Shown: piece after piece, positions 26,237-36,699 of the stretch
How the letters are laid out: each line of letters starts with the position of its first letter
Numbering within the stretch: position 1 is the stretch's first letter
Source: Citrobacter gillenii
GTDB taxonomy: Bacteria > Pseudomonadota > Gammaproteobacteria > Enterobacterales > Enterobacteriaceae
DNA length: 64,000 nucleotides
Direction: 5' to 3'
Assembly: GCF_013337685.1 (NCBI RefSeq)
Contig: NZ_SUQN01000002.1
Span: 310,001 to 374,000 of the forward strand
Made by a program: the position numbers and the translations under genes
The notes under the pieces: generated by a model
What the model was told of the DNA's origin: nothing
The model's database searches: none
Seen by the model: only the letters and a program-made list of their open reading frames with translations

Positions 26237-27004
26237 GTGTTAGATTCCAGTGATGTGCTAACGGCGCTTGAAAAAGCATTCAATACCAGTCAGCTTTATA
26301 TGGTTTATCAACCTATTTTTAACTTACAAACCCACACTATTAGTGGGTTTGAGGCATTAATGCGTTGGAATAGCCCACAGATGGGCATGATCTCCCCTGA
26401 TGTTTTTATTACGGTGCTGGAAAATAGCGGCAATATATTTTCCATAGAGGAGATGGTAAGCAACCCTCCATGGGATATTGCCGCCTCCTGGCCAGACCCT
26501 CTTTCTCTCTCTGTTAATATTTCTGCCCTTGAATTCTGCGATCCACTGCTCCCACAACGTGTCAGACAAAATCTCGCCGCCAGTGGACTGCCTGCTCATC
26601 GATGCCAAATAGAGATCACGGAAACGTCGCCGCTGTGCGACAGCCAGATAGCCGCTAAAAACATGACAGAACTGAAGGCGATTGGGGTGAAGCTGGCGCT
26701 TGATGATTTTGGTACCGGGCACGCTAACCTTAATTATCTGCTGAAGTATCCGTTTGATACCTTAAAGATTGATAAAGAATTTGTTGCAGGCATCGAGCCC
26801 GATACCCGATCGGCAAAGATCGTTGAGGGTATTATTTCATTAGCGCACAATTTTGGCATTGAAGTGCTGGCGGAAGGGGTAGAAACCCATGCCCAGTTAG
26901 AACGTTTGACGCTGATTGGCTGCGATAAAATTCAGGGTTTTTTCATCTCTCCTCCGGTGATGGCCGAAGACATTCCCGCACTGTTAACCCAATTTAGCCG
27001 TTAA
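26237..27004 (+). CDS. mrkJ: EAL c-di-GMP phosphodiesterase, MrkJ homologue
   Basis: A 255-residue stand-alone EAL protein with a full catalytic set: E39-A-L (GFEALMRW), Asn in SVNISA, Glu in EITET, D156-D-F-G-T-G, Lys177 (TLKIDKEF) and Glu in LAEGVET. It should linearise c-di-GMP in the cytoplasm and so reduce MrkH activity, as MrkJ does for type 3 fimbriae in Klebsiella. The likely start is a GTG at 26237 behind GGGGAAGGGG. A seven-G tract lies immediately upstream; losing one G would place an ATG at 26221 in frame. It converges on the giant autotransporter gene. Confidence 0.85.
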   Translation: MLDSSDVLTALEKAFNTSQLYMVYQPIFNLQTHTISGFEALMRWNSPQMGMISPDVFITVLENSGNIFSIEEMVSNPPWDIAASWPDPLSLSVNISALEFCDPLLPQRVRQNLAASGLPAHRCQIEITETSPLCDSQIAAKNMTELKAIGVKLALDDFGTGHANLNYLLKYPFDTLKIDKEFVAGIEPDTRSAKIVEGIISLAHNFGIEVLAEGVETHAQLERLTLIGCDKIQGFFISPPVMAEDIPALLTQFSR

Positions 27005-27035
27005 TCACTCTCTCCCTGGGCTATAACGCCTTTTT

Positions 27036-27064
27036 CCTGATGGCGGCGCACGCGCGTTATCCGG
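27036..27064. repeat. REP-like palindromic repeat
   Basis: CCTGATGGCGGCGCACGCGC... to GTTATCCGG resembles an enterobacterial REP/PU unit, and is followed by an 11-bp direct repeat CCGGACAACCG (27061-27071 and 27072-27082). It lies between the convergent mrkJ and autotransporter genes, a typical place for REP. Confidence 0.55.
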
Positions 27065-27102
27065 ACAACCGCCGGACAACCGATGTTGATTCCCTCGCGC
27101 AT

Positions 27103-27131
27103 AAAAAAGCCCTCTGTAATAACAGAGGGCT
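27103..27131 (-). terminator. Terminator after the autotransporter gene
   Basis: On the minus strand a 10-bp perfect stem (AGCCCTCTGT / ACAGAGGGCT, 4-base loop) is followed by a T run, 19 bp past the stop codon. Confidence 0.9.
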
Positions 27132-27149
27132 GGCTACGTTTACGTTAGA

Positions 27150-30100
27150 TTAAAACGATTTCTTAAAGCCAATAGATGCATTCACCGGGGCTTCAATCTG
27201 CGACTTACTGCTGCCGTTGCTGAATTGCGTACCCAATTCACCGTAGACCTGCACATTCCGGTCAATAGACCAGCTCAGTCCGGCGGCGACTTCGGTGCTG
27301 GAGTACTGCTGTGACGATTCCAGCGTAGTGGTGGCAACCGCATTGCTAAACTGCGTCTTGTCTTTTGAACCCAGACCCTGCCAGACGTTCACCCGGCCGT
27401 AAGGCTGGAATTTACCGTGGTTGGTATCATAGTCTGCGACCAGACGTACACCCAGACGCGCGGTAAACGAATCGGCGGTATCCATCTTGACCTTCGTTTG
27501 GGTGACGCCATCCAACGTACTGTTATCGAAGTTGCTGTACTGATAGATCAACTGCGCCTGAGGCTCCAGACTCCAGGCGCTGGCGCCTAAACGGAATGAC
27601 TTGCCCACTTCCGTTGAGGCCGTCAGCGTATTGCCTTTCACCGTGTGCGAGCCGTTATTTCCGGATGCCGACAGACGGGATTTATGGTTACCGTACTGCA
27701 GGACGTTGTCGACATACATTCCGTCATCCGAGAACCAGGTGGCATAACCGCCAACATAAAACGCGTTGTCATCGATATTACCGCCTTTGCCATCGCTGCC
27801 GGTTTTGGTGCCTTTAACACTGCTGTCGATGTCGAGCACGCTGGCATACATCCCGGCATTCCAGCTTTCATTGGCGTACATATCGACGCCGACCTGGATG
27901 CCCATGGTATGTGAATTGGTTTGTGTCCCTGTCGCATCATCCAGCTTGGTTTTGCCGGAGTAACCAATCATTCTGGCCCACGCGCGGTTATCTTCATCAA
28001 TACCCGGTTTCACCTCGTCACCCATACGCTGGTGCATGTTACCCAGCAGGCTGATGTCACCCTGGCGAACGACGCTGGCGAGGCCGGAGTACAGCATGGT
28101 TTCCGGACGGTATTCGCTTCTCAGATACCAGTTTTCACCCTGACCTTGCGCGTTACCGGCGTGCAGTTGGTACTCAAATGCACCCGCAGCCATGCGTTCA
28201 GCGGCAAGATGGAAGGCGTCTCGCGAGGTCTGCGCGGTGGTGGTGGCGCCATTCAGCGCGGTGACCACTTCGATGCCGTCACCCACGGTAGGCGCGCCGA
28301 GGCCGGAGCCGTCAACATCTAGCAACGTTTTCCCGCTGGCTTTACCGCCGTCGATAATCAGGCGATCGGCAATACCCGCGCCGCGACCATTCTGCGTGGC
28401 TGCCATGTTGAGGGTGCCTTTCTCGCCGGTGTAGTCTCCTTTGACGGTTAAGGTTGTACCAATTTGCTGACCGACAAGCGACACATCGCCGCCGTTACTC
28501 AGCCCGGCTACCGTCTGGTTGTAGCCTTGGGTGTTAAGCGTAGTGTCCGCAACTACATAGTGGTGCGACGCCGCGCTCAGGGTGTTGGTATCACCCGCTT
28601 GCAGCACGCCGTGGGTAATCAGCGTTGCGCCGCTGTAGCTGTTTTTACCCTGCAACTCGGTGGTGCCGTTGCCGGTCTGGTGCAGTTGACCTTTGCCGCT
28701 GATATCACCGGTTAATGCCAGGGTATCAGCGCGATTGACGCTGAGCACGCCATTATCAACGATATCACCCTGAATGCTGCCGATATCGCCGCCGGTGCCG
28801 AGTTGTAATACGCCCTGGTTGATGGTGGTACCGCCGGTGTAGGTGTTATCCAGCGTCAGGGTCAGTGAACCTTTGCCGGTTTTAATCAACTGACCATGAC
28901 CTTCGACTTCGGTCAGCAGGGATACATCGTGCCCGTTGGTGTCGAACGTCCCGCCACCGGATTCCAGCGTTACCTGACGTGCGGTATCGAACGCGTCGCC
29001 ATATTTCAGCGTACCACCATTAAAGGTGATGCCAGTATCTGCTGCGCCGAGGTTGGTATCACCGGCTACCTGAAGCGTACCTGAAGTGATAGTGGTACCA
29101 CCGCTGTAGGTATTGTCGCCCGTGAGGATCAGCGTACCAAGATCGCCTTTATTCAGGCCGCCGGTGCCGCGGATCACGCTGTCAATGGTGGCGGTGTAGT
29201 TAACGCCGTCTACCGTACCATCGCCAACGCGGATCAGCGTATTGGCGGTATCGGTGGTGATAGCCTCACCGCCAACGCGATAACCGTCGGTGGCGAACTG
29301 CGCACCGCTGATGATGACATCGCCTTTGCTGTTATCGACCGTCACATTGCCTGCCTCGCCCTGGAAGACGGCAAACGCGGCATCGGTAAATGGCGCGTTC
29401 AGCGCGCCTTCTGGCGTGGATTCATCGGTGGTCCAGTTGTCATTCCCCTGGCTGGATTGCCAGATCCCGTCGCCACCGTTAATCACGCCGTTGTTTTTCA
29501 GGTTGCCGTTCTCACCGCCGGTGCCGTCCCAGAAGCGCAGCGTCAGCCCGGCATGGTTGACCAGGTTTACCTGATTTTTAACCGAGGTTTGTACATACAG
29601 GCTGTCAGCGGCTTCCGGTGCGTTAGCAATATCCATCACGTTATTGGTCAACGTGCCGGTATAGTTGATCACGCGATAAACCCCAACGTCAAAACTGCCG
29701 TTCGGTGAGGTCTCGATGTTGAGCTTGCCGTCAAGCGTCAGATCGCCGTTGACATCAATCAGATCGTTGAAAGCTCCGCCTGGGGTATAGGCCTGACCAA
29801 ACTGATAATCCAGCTGTGCGTTATCGCTTAGCGTCAGCGAACCGGTGGTCAGTTTACCGACGCTGTTGATGGCCGCACCGGCGGTAATGTGACCGTTATC
29901 CTGCACATCCACCGCGCCGCCGATAATGCCGTTACCGCCGAGCGTAGCGCCGGTTTTCACCGTGACCAGGCCGGTTGCGGCAGACTGATTACCGTTGACC
30001 AGCAGCACGCCCTGGTCAACATCCGTGATGCCGGTCCAGGTGTTGTCGCCGGTCAGGGTCAGCGTACCGTCGCCGATTTTCACCAGGCTGCCGTCGTTGC

Positions 30101-33100
30101 CGCTGATAACGCCGCTGATAGTGTCAGCCAGATTTAGATTACCCAGCGACAGTTGCTTGTTACCCAGCTCGACATTACCCGCACCGGACAGTGAACCGAT
30201 GGAGGTGGCGCTGTTGACTGCGCTGACATCCACCAGGCCGTCCGCCAGGTTTTTGACCACCGTATTTTCCGCCATCGCGTTATCAGCCGCGGTCATCAGG
30301 CCGCTGTTGTTTACCGTGGCATTGCCGCCGCTGGCGTTGTCTTCCAGTGCCAGGGTGCTGTCTTTCGCTACGTTGACCGTCGCGTTAGCAGCGGTGGCTT
30401 TATCGCGTAATACTGCTTTCGCTTTACCTGTCAGATTCAGGTTGGCGCTGGCGGCAGTGACGGTATCGGCCAGCGTTAACAGACTGTCGGCGATGTTCAT
30501 GGTCAGCGATGTCAGGCTGGTGTCTGCACCATTGATGTTCAGCGTTGCGCCGTTATTGACGTTAACAGTGCTGCTTTCATTGCTGCCGAACGCTCCGGTT
30601 TTGCTGACGTTAACCGTCACATTATGGCTATTCCCGGTCCCGGCAATTTCGGTTTCCCCTTGGTAGCTGTTGGCGCGGTCAAGCGTTAAGGTGCTGCCCG
30701 CATCGCTTGAGCTACTGGTCACTTTCAGCTTGCCATCTCCGGTAATATCGCCGGTTGGGGTGAAATGGTGCGAATTGAGATCAAATACCGCCGCGTTAGC
30801 ATTGGCGCCCAGCTCGATGGTACGGTTGCTGGTCAAATCAGCGCCCAGTTGCAGCGTGGAGGCGTTATTGATGACCAAATCCGTGCCACTCTGGCCGAGG
30901 TTGCTGTCGGCGGAGATTTGCAAGGTGCCGCCGTCAATGCGCGTGCCGCCGCGATATTCGTTATCACCGCTGAGGATCAGACGGCCGAGGTCGGTTTTCA
31001 CCAGCGTCAGCCGATCGCGGGCGCTGGCCTCGCGAAGGATAGATTCAATGGTCGCGGTATAGTTTTGTCCCGCGCCACCGGCCCCGACGCGCAGCAGCAG
31101 TTCACCGGTGCCCGGCGTTTGACCCGCATGTGTGGCCGTTTCGGTGGTGGCATAAGCGTTGAGCGCATCGCCTTTCACGACATAGCCGTCGGCGTCAAAC
31201 TGTGCTCCGGAGAAATTGACGTCACCTTTGGCGTCATCCACGGTGACGGTACCGCCTTTGGTGGTAAACACGGCGAAGGATTTCTGCGCCCACGGCGCGT
31301 TGCCCTCGCCGGTGGCCGTTGTCCAGTTGTTGTCACCCTGATCGCCAATCGCCATCCATTTGCCATCGCCGCCGTCAATCTTGCTGTCGCCTTCAATGCC
31401 CGATTTACCGTGGCTTTGGTTGACGGTTGCGCCGTCCCAGAATTGCAGCGTGACGCCGTTGGCGTTGACCAGGTTGACCTGTTTGTCGATAGCGGTCTGG
31501 ACAAAAATGTTGCTCTTATCCTGACTGTCTGGCACCGCGCCCAGCTCCAGCGTCCGGTTATCCAGCGTGCCGCCGTAGTTATAAATACGGTACACACCCG
31601 GTCCAAAATTACCGCCCTGAGACGTGGTGACGTCCAGCGTCCCGTCCAGTTGCAGATTGCCGCTGACAGTAATCAGGTCATTCAGCGCGCCACCCGGCGT
31701 ATACGCCTGACCCAGCTCGAAGGCGGAGGTGGTTTTGCTGCCCAGTTGCAGGCCGCCGTTAATGGTTAACGTTCCCGCACCGCCGTCACCCGCGCTGAGG
31801 GTCGAGGCGTCGTTCATCAGCACGTTGCCGCCGATAGTGCCGTTACCGCCAAGCGTGGACATGCCGCTGACGGTGGTTGCGCCCGTAGCCGCACTCTGAT
31901 TACCGTTTACCAGCAGCGTACCGTGGGTGACGGTGGTGTCACCGGTATAGGTGTTATCGCCCGCCAGGCGCGTAATGCCACCGCCGATTTGCTGCAGCGC
32001 GCCGATACCCGAAATGACGCCGCCGAGCAGCACATTATTGGCGCGATTAATCGCCAGTACGCCGTTGTCGAGGATGTTTGATACGGCGCTGACTTCGCCG
32101 GTATCGCCGCCGGAACCTAACTGCAGCGTCCCCGTTTGATCAATGGAGGTGGAACCGGTGTAGGTGTTGTTGGCGGTGAAGATCGTAGTCCCACCTGCCG
32201 CACGTTCAAATTTCCCGTCACCGCTGATGACGCCGTCGTAAATTTGCGCGGCTGACGTATCACCCTGGGTATCAAAGATAACCCTGCTGCTGGTGCCCTG
32301 GGTTTTCACGTTATAATTGCCAATGGTCGCGGCGGTGCTGGTGGACTCGACGTGGTCGCCGGTACGCAGCGTTGCACCATCGTTTACGGCAATGGTTTTG
32401 CTCGCCAGACTCAGATTTTCAACGACGCGGACATCCGCGTTTGACCCGGTAATGGTCAGCGAGTCCCAGCCAGTGCCAATGTTGGTGCCGGTGGTCTGGT
32501 TATCGCTGTTCAGGCTGCCAATTTTTGCACTGTCGCCGTGGGTGTTGGTGAAGGTGAGGGCGTTGCCCGTACCCGCAGCGGTAATGATATGGCGCGTTTT
32601 ATCCAGTGATACATCGCCGATCTTGGCCGTATTGTTACCGCCGGTGCCGGCGAAATTCACCTCGCCCGCAAAGGTGCCGCTTTGCCAGTTAAAGGTGTCC
32701 GTGCCTTCACCGGTGTTGATCACGCCGCTGGTCACACCGCCGCTGATATCAATGGCGTCATTGCCTTTACCAGACTGAATGGCTACGGCCGTGTCGTTGA
32801 TGGCCTGCAGGGTGCCGGTGTTGGTGATTTTTTTATTGCTGTCACCGCTGGCATCAATCACCGGTGCGCTGGTGCTGGCAGAGATAATTTTGCCGCTATT
32901 GCTGACGGCGCGGACGTTCTTCGCGATGATCGCCGAGCCGCCTGCGCCGTCACGTACATTGATATCGGCATTGGTGGTGAGCGCGCCATCGGTATTCGCG
33001 CGAATACCGCTGCCTTCAGCCTTAAGGACCTCAATGGTATAGCCTTTGCCTATGCTCAGGTCGCCCGATGTTTCGCCGCCATTACGTTGTTCAAAGGCGA

Positions 33101-36100
33101 AGCCGGTACCTTTCCCGTGAACGTTGAGGATATTTCCCTCGCTGTCACGATCGGTCATGGTGAGCGCCACGCTGGTGCGGATCCCCGCGCCATCGTTGGA
33201 GTCAATGGTCACGTTGCGCAGCAGGATATTGTTGTTGTTGGCATCGTTTTGAATGCCTGCGCCAGTTCCATCGGCGCGGATCATCACGCTTTGCGCGGAC
33301 AGCGCACCGGCTTTATCGGCGAGGCGAATACCGTCAGCGGAACCGTTGGTGGTAATACTGTCACCGGAAATGCCATTAATCAGTAAACTGGCACCTTCAG
33401 TCAGTAGAACACCGGCAGTACCATCATCGACCAGGATTTGGCCCAGTTTATTAATCTGCGCACTGGCTCCCGAAGCCCGAACACCGATACCGTTACTGAC
33501 ATGCAGGGCATTGTCGGAATTGTTGGTGAAACGCCCGCCTTGCTGTACATCAACACCGATGCTGTCGGTGCTGGCTAGATCGATAATGGCGTTGGCACCA
33601 AGGGTCAGATTGCCGAGATTTCTTGCCACATAGGCAATAACCTCGTTACCGCCAGTTTCAGAGGTGATCTTCGCGTTTGAGGTGAGGGTAGTTTCAGTCG
33701 GGTTACCTTGCTCGTCGTCGCCATTCAACTTATGTGCCTTACCGTCAACAATCCCGGCAATGGTTCTTTCACCGGTTAAATTGATGGTGGTTTTATCGCT
33801 GATGGTCCCTTTCGCGCCGCCTTCAATCAGCAGGGCTGCGGAATCGGAGCCTTTCACGCTAAACGTGGCTTCGCCGGTGTCTACACTACTGCCTCCGCCG
33901 GTGGCGAGGACGCCGACGGAGTTTTTACCGCTTAAGGTCAGGTCGAGATTGGAACTCGAATTATCTTTCGGGTTGGTCGTATTACCTGCAAGTTTTGCAC
34001 CATTGGCAATGCGGAAAATGGTGGTACGCTCCTGGCCGTTGTCATTCATCACCGCCTGACCAATGTTGGCGGTAGCCCCTTTGCCATACAGGTAATAACC
34101 AATCTGGTTGGTGTTGTTGAATAGTGGACTGCTCAGGGTGTCGACATTCGCGATGGCGTTATCACGCACGTGCACGCCGATGTTCCCGGCTTTGTTAAGT
34201 GTGATAGCGGAATCGACGTTGACCGTCGCCTGACCATTAACGCCACCCTCAGCCCAGATAGCGTAGTTACGGTTACCCACACCGCCGGTACCGTCTACCA
34301 CAATAGAGCCTGAGTCGCTGGTGGTCACCAGGGCATTTTTTTTCGTCGCGCTGACGTGAATACCGACGTTGTTGGTGCCATTGACGTTGATCTTGCCGTC
34401 ATTGCGAATGATCTGACCATTTTCAGCGCCACTGTCACGAACAGTGATGCCGTAGTTCTTGATATTCCCTCCACGACCATCGCCATTGACCACAATATTG
34501 CCGGTATTCAGCACGTTGCCTGTCGCGTTGCCGATCAAGATCCCCGCAGCGTTGCGTATGCCGACGCCCAGCGTGATGAGCCCCTTATTGATGACCTCGC
34601 TGGCACTTTTGGTCATGATCCCGGCGCTTGGGCTGGAGCCGCCTGGCAGGGTGGCATCCAGGGACAGGTCATTGGCGTCGCGGCCAAGATAAATAGAGGC
34701 ATTCTGCGCGTTGGTAAATGTCGCGTTGTCGGCGACTTCTACGCCAAAGGCGGTGCCTTTACCAAAGGATGCGCTGTTTTTGCTCCCGTCGACGATATTG
34801 ATATCGCCGTTATTCACGCCCTGTGCAGTGTTGGACAGTTGCATGCCAATGGCCAGCGTCAGCGAGGTATCAGGATCATCTTTACTCCAGGGATCGGCGG
34901 CAGAGGCGGTACCGAAGTTATCGGTGGTGATGGCCTGGTTGATGGTGCCGTTGTTGGTAATGGTGCTGGCGCCTTGCCCCTGCATGCCAAATGCGCCATA
35001 GCTGTTGACCTTTTGATTACCGTCTTTATCAATAAACAACCCGGAGTTGATGGTGCCGTGGTTGGTAGCAGTGGCGTCTTTCGCCAACATGCCGATGGCC
35101 AGACTTTGCCCGCCGGAGGAACGCAATGCGTTCAGTTCGCCGAGGTTAGTGATAACCCCACCGTCAATGGCTTTCATTACGCCATTAATGCTGCCGTCAA
35201 CGGCGATCATCGCACCTTGGTTCAGGGTGCCGGTAGTCCCAGCGCCGTTGGCATAGATGGCGTGCAGTTCACCACGCCCGGCGGTAGTGTTATTCGTATG
35301 CGACAGGCCGTCGGTCCAGACGTCATAATCCCAGGTGATAACGTCAGATTTTTTACCGGAACTAAGCACGTTTTCAATCAACTCGGCATACTTCGCTTGC
35401 GCAGCGGATACCGTCGTTATTTGGCTATTTTCGGCATCCAGCCACAGCTGGATCTGGCTGACTTTTTGTCCATCCGGTTTTTGTGCGGCGTCATCACTTT
35501 CGCCTAATAGCCAGCTATTGAACTCAGCCAGCTCCGCGGCCGTTGTAATCGAGAACGTTTTGGTACCTGTTTCGATAACCTCACCGGTGTCGTTATAACC
35601 GTAAGCCAGTAGCGTTACATCAGTGCCAAATACGGAGGTGGTTTGTGAACCGTTAAATGTTTCCGTTGGTACAACCGGGGCAGCGTTGAATTTTATGTAG
35701 TTATCGGACTTCCAGTTCACCTGGCTGTTGGCACCCTGCGCTTGCAGCAGTGAGGAGTCCTTGGCCAGCAATTCGATGGTATTGGCCTTGTCACGTACGT
35801 AAAGCGTGTCGTTGCCAATATTCAGATTGGCGATGCCTCCGTTTGTCGCCAGAGCGATACCAAATTGCTTATAGACTTGCGTTTGCTGTGGATCATAAGT
35901 GTTCAACACCGCATCACCGATTTGTGATTCGGTGATAAAACCGGCTAATGCGCTGGTATCGAAGACTTTAATTGGCTCGGGTTCTCCCGGAAGCGCCGGA
36001 TCAAAAACATCAAAATCTATGCTCTGCGAAGGTTTCGCCGATTGAGTATGAGTCAGGTATTCTGCCAGTTGCTCCACGGTGGAGATCGTTTTGACGTTCT

Positions 36101-36503
36101 GATCCGGCCCGGTGGCTTTTAGGGTGATTTTTCCGTTTTGCAGCAGCTCTCTGATGGTGGTTGACTCCACAACGCCGCTTTGACCTGGGGCAATCGTTGG
36201 GATTGCGCCGCTGATGTTGAGCGCCTGACCGGTAGAGTTATCTTCATATAAGAAGCCATAATTATGAATTCCTTCATTTACCTCAGCTGAAATACCTCTC
36301 TGATAGTCAGTATAAATATTGTGCTCACCTGTATCGATAATCGGTGCCGCAGATGCCAGCATTGAAGCACCGCTTAATGCACTGGCCGCCAATACCGCGA
36401 CAGTTTTACGCGAACTGCTTTTTTTCTTGCCTTTGGTTAATTCAGAAACGACAACCCAGATACCGAGTACCGCGTTCCAAATAATGCTGTAAACTTTATT
36501 CAT
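27150..36503 (-). CDS. Giant AIDA-type autotransporter adhesin (3117 residues)
   Basis: A type Va autotransporter. The N-terminus has the extended signal peptide region (MNKVYSIIWNAVLGIWVV..., cleaved near SAAP at about 53). A roughly 2,800-residue passenger rich in Gly, Asn, Thr and Asp follows, with no cysteine seen, as is usual. The first half (to about 1400) is made of varied beta-helix repeats; the second carries at least seven PATR-type repeats of form GDNTYTGxTTIxxGTLxxG (near 1448, 1514, 1844, 2155, 2464, 2551, 2618). A C-terminal 12-strand beta-barrel (about 2835-3117) ends SIGFKKSF with terminal Phe. A segment of about 350 residues is duplicated (about 1525-1885 and 2165-2510). I expect surface adhesion or biofilm function; no protease motif was seen. 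It is preceded by a LuxR-type gene in the same direction. Confidence 0.9.
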   Translation of the reverse strand: MNKVYSIIWNAVLGIWVVVSELTKGKKKSSSRKTVAVLAASALSGASMLASAAPIIDTGEHNIYTDYQRGISAEVNEGIHNYGFLYEDNSTGQALNISGAIPTIAPGQSGVVESTTIRELLQNGKITLKATGPDQNVKTISTVEQLAEYLTHTQSAKPSQSIDFDVFDPALPGEPEPIKVFDTSALAGFITESQIGDAVLNTYDPQQTQVYKQFGIALATNGGIANLNIGNDTLYVRDKANTIELLAKDSSLLQAQGANSQVNWKSDNYIKFNAAPVVPTETFNGSQTTSVFGTDVTLLAYGYNDTGEVIETGTKTFSITTAAELAEFNSWLLGESDDAAQKPDGQKVSQIQLWLDAENSQITTVSAAQAKYAELIENVLSSGKKSDVITWDYDVWTDGLSHTNNTTAGRGELHAIYANGAGTTGTLNQGAMIAVDGSINGVMKAIDGGVITNLGELNALRSSGGQSLAIGMLAKDATATNHGTINSGLFIDKDGNQKVNSYGAFGMQGQGASTITNNGTINQAITTDNFGTASAADPWSKDDPDTSLTLAIGMQLSNTAQGVNNGDINIVDGSKNSASFGKGTAFGVEVADNATFTNAQNASIYLGRDANDLSLDATLPGGSSPSAGIMTKSASEVINKGLITLGVGIRNAAGILIGNATGNVLNTGNIVVNGDGRGGNIKNYGITVRDSGAENGQIIRNDGKINVNGTNNVGIHVSATKKNALVTTSDSGSIVVDGTGGVGNRNYAIWAEGGVNGQATVNVDSAITLNKAGNIGVHVRDNAIANVDTLSSPLFNNTNQIGYYLYGKGATANIGQAVMNDNGQERTTIFRIANGAKLAGNTTNPKDNSSSNLDLTLSGKNSVGVLATGGGSSVDTGEATFSVKGSDSAALLIEGGAKGTISDKTTINLTGERTIAGIVDGKAHKLNGDDEQGNPTETTLTSNAKITSETGGNEVIAYVARNLGNLTLGANAIIDLASTDSIGVDVQQGGRFTNNSDNALHVSNGIGVRASGASAQINKLGQILVDDGTAGVLLTEGASLLINGISGDSITTNGSADGIRLADKAGALSAQSVMIRADGTGAGIQNDANNNNILLRNVTIDSNDGAGIRTSVALTMTDRDSEGNILNVHGKGTGFAFEQRNGGETSGDLSIGKGYTIEVLKAEGSGIRANTDGALTTNADINVRDGAGGSAIIAKNVRAVSNSGKIISASTSAPVIDASGDSNKKITNTGTLQAINDTAVAIQSGKGNDAIDISGGVTSGVINTGEGTDTFNWQSGTFAGEVNFAGTGGNNTAKIGDVSLDKTRHIITAAGTGNALTFTNTHGDSAKIGSLNSDNQTTGTNIGTGWDSLTITGSNADVRVVENLSLASKTIAVNDGATLRTGDHVESTSTAATIGNYNVKTQGTSSRVIFDTQGDTSAAQIYDGVISGDGKFERAAGGTTIFTANNTYTGSTSIDQTGTLQLGSGGDTGEVSAVSNILDNGVLAINRANNVLLGGVISGIGALQQIGGGITRLAGDNTYTGDTTVTHGTLLVNGNQSAATGATTVSGMSTLGGNGTIGGNVLMNDASTLSAGDGGAGTLTINGGLQLGSKTTSAFELGQAYTPGGALNDLITVSGNLQLDGTLDVTTSQGGNFGPGVYRIYNYGGTLDNRTLELGAVPDSQDKSNIFVQTAIDKQVNLVNANGVTLQFWDGATVNQSHGKSGIEGDSKIDGGDGKWMAIGDQGDNNWTTATGEGNAPWAQKSFAVFTTKGGTVTVDDAKGDVNFSGAQFDADGYVVKGDALNAYATTETATHAGQTPGTGELLLRVGAGGAGQNYTATIESILREASARDRLTLVKTDLGRLILSGDNEYRGGTRIDGGTLQISADSNLGQSGTDLVINNASTLQLGADLTSNRTIELGANANAAVFDLNSHHFTPTGDITGDGKLKVTSSSSDAGSTLTLDRANSYQGETEIAGTGNSHNVTVNVSKTGAFGSNESSTVNVNNGATLNINGADTSLTSLTMNIADSLLTLADTVTAASANLNLTGKAKAVLRDKATAANATVNVAKDSTLALEDNASGGNATVNNSGLMTAADNAMAENTVVKNLADGLVDVSAVNSATSIGSLSGAGNVELGNKQLSLGNLNLADTISGVISGNDGSLVKIGDGTLTLTGDNTWTGITDVDQGVLLVNGNQSAATGLVTVKTGATLGGNGIIGGAVDVQDNGHITAGAAINSVGKLTTGSLTLSDNAQLDYQFGQAYTPGGAFNDLIDVNGDLTLDGKLNIETSPNGSFDVGVYRVINYTGTLTNNVMDIANAPEAADSLYVQTSVKNQVNLVNHAGLTLRFWDGTGGENGNLKNNGVINGGDGIWQSSQGNDNWTTDESTPEGALNAPFTDAAFAVFQGEAGNVTVDNSKGDVIISGAQFATDGYRVGGEAITTDTANTLIRVGDGTVDGVNYTATIDSVIRGTGGLNKGDLGTLILTGDNTYSGGTTITSGTLQVAGDTNLGAADTGITFNGGTLKYGDAFDTARQVTLESGGGTFDTNGHDVSLLTEVEGHGQLIKTGKGSLTLTLDNTYTGGTTINQGVLQLGTGGDIGSIQGDIVDNGVLSVNRADTLALTGDISGKGQLHQTGNGTTELQGKNSYSGATLITHGVLQAGDTNTLSAASHHYVVADTTLNTQGYNQTVAGLSNGGDVSLVGQQIGTTLTVKGDYTGEKGTLNMAATQNGRGAGIADRLIIDGGKASGKTLLDVDGSGLGAPTVGDGIEVVTALNGATTTAQTSRDAFHLAAERMAAGAFEYQLHAGNAQGQGENWYLRSEYRPETMLYSGLASVVRQGDISLLGNMHQRMGDEVKPGIDEDNRAWARMIGYSGKTKLDDATGTQTNSHTMGIQVGVDMYANESWNAGMYASVLDIDSSVKGTKTGSDGKGGNIDDNAFYVGGYATWFSDDGMYVDNVLQYGNHKSRLSASGNNGSHTVKGNTLTASTEVGKSFRLGASAWSLEPQAQLIYQYSNFDNSTLDGVTQTKVKMDTADSFTARLGVRLVADYDTNHGKFQPYGRVNVWQGLGSKDKTQFSNAVATTTLESSQQYSSTEVAAGLSWSIDRNVQVYGELGTQFSNGSSKSQIEAPVNASIGFKKSF

Positions 36504-36699
36504 ATATAACCCTTATCTGCATTTTATATTGCATGCGTTATTACGTTGAGTTGTTGGCTATGGTTGGCACGCGGGAGTGCTACCTGGCAGGTCGATTTTT
36601 AAAAATGGGGATCCCTTCCGGGTTTCGCGGAATAAAAGACGAACTGAAAGTGAGTCCCTTTTAAAAAATAATCGTTATGGTCGTCCTTAAATAAGTCAG

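Noticed and set aside
34356-35507. 383-codon plus-strand frame inside the autotransporter gene, with several others along 27.6-35.6 kb
   Set aside because: They are antisense shadows of the repetitive high-GC autotransporter sequence, with no start sites, domains or plausible composition.
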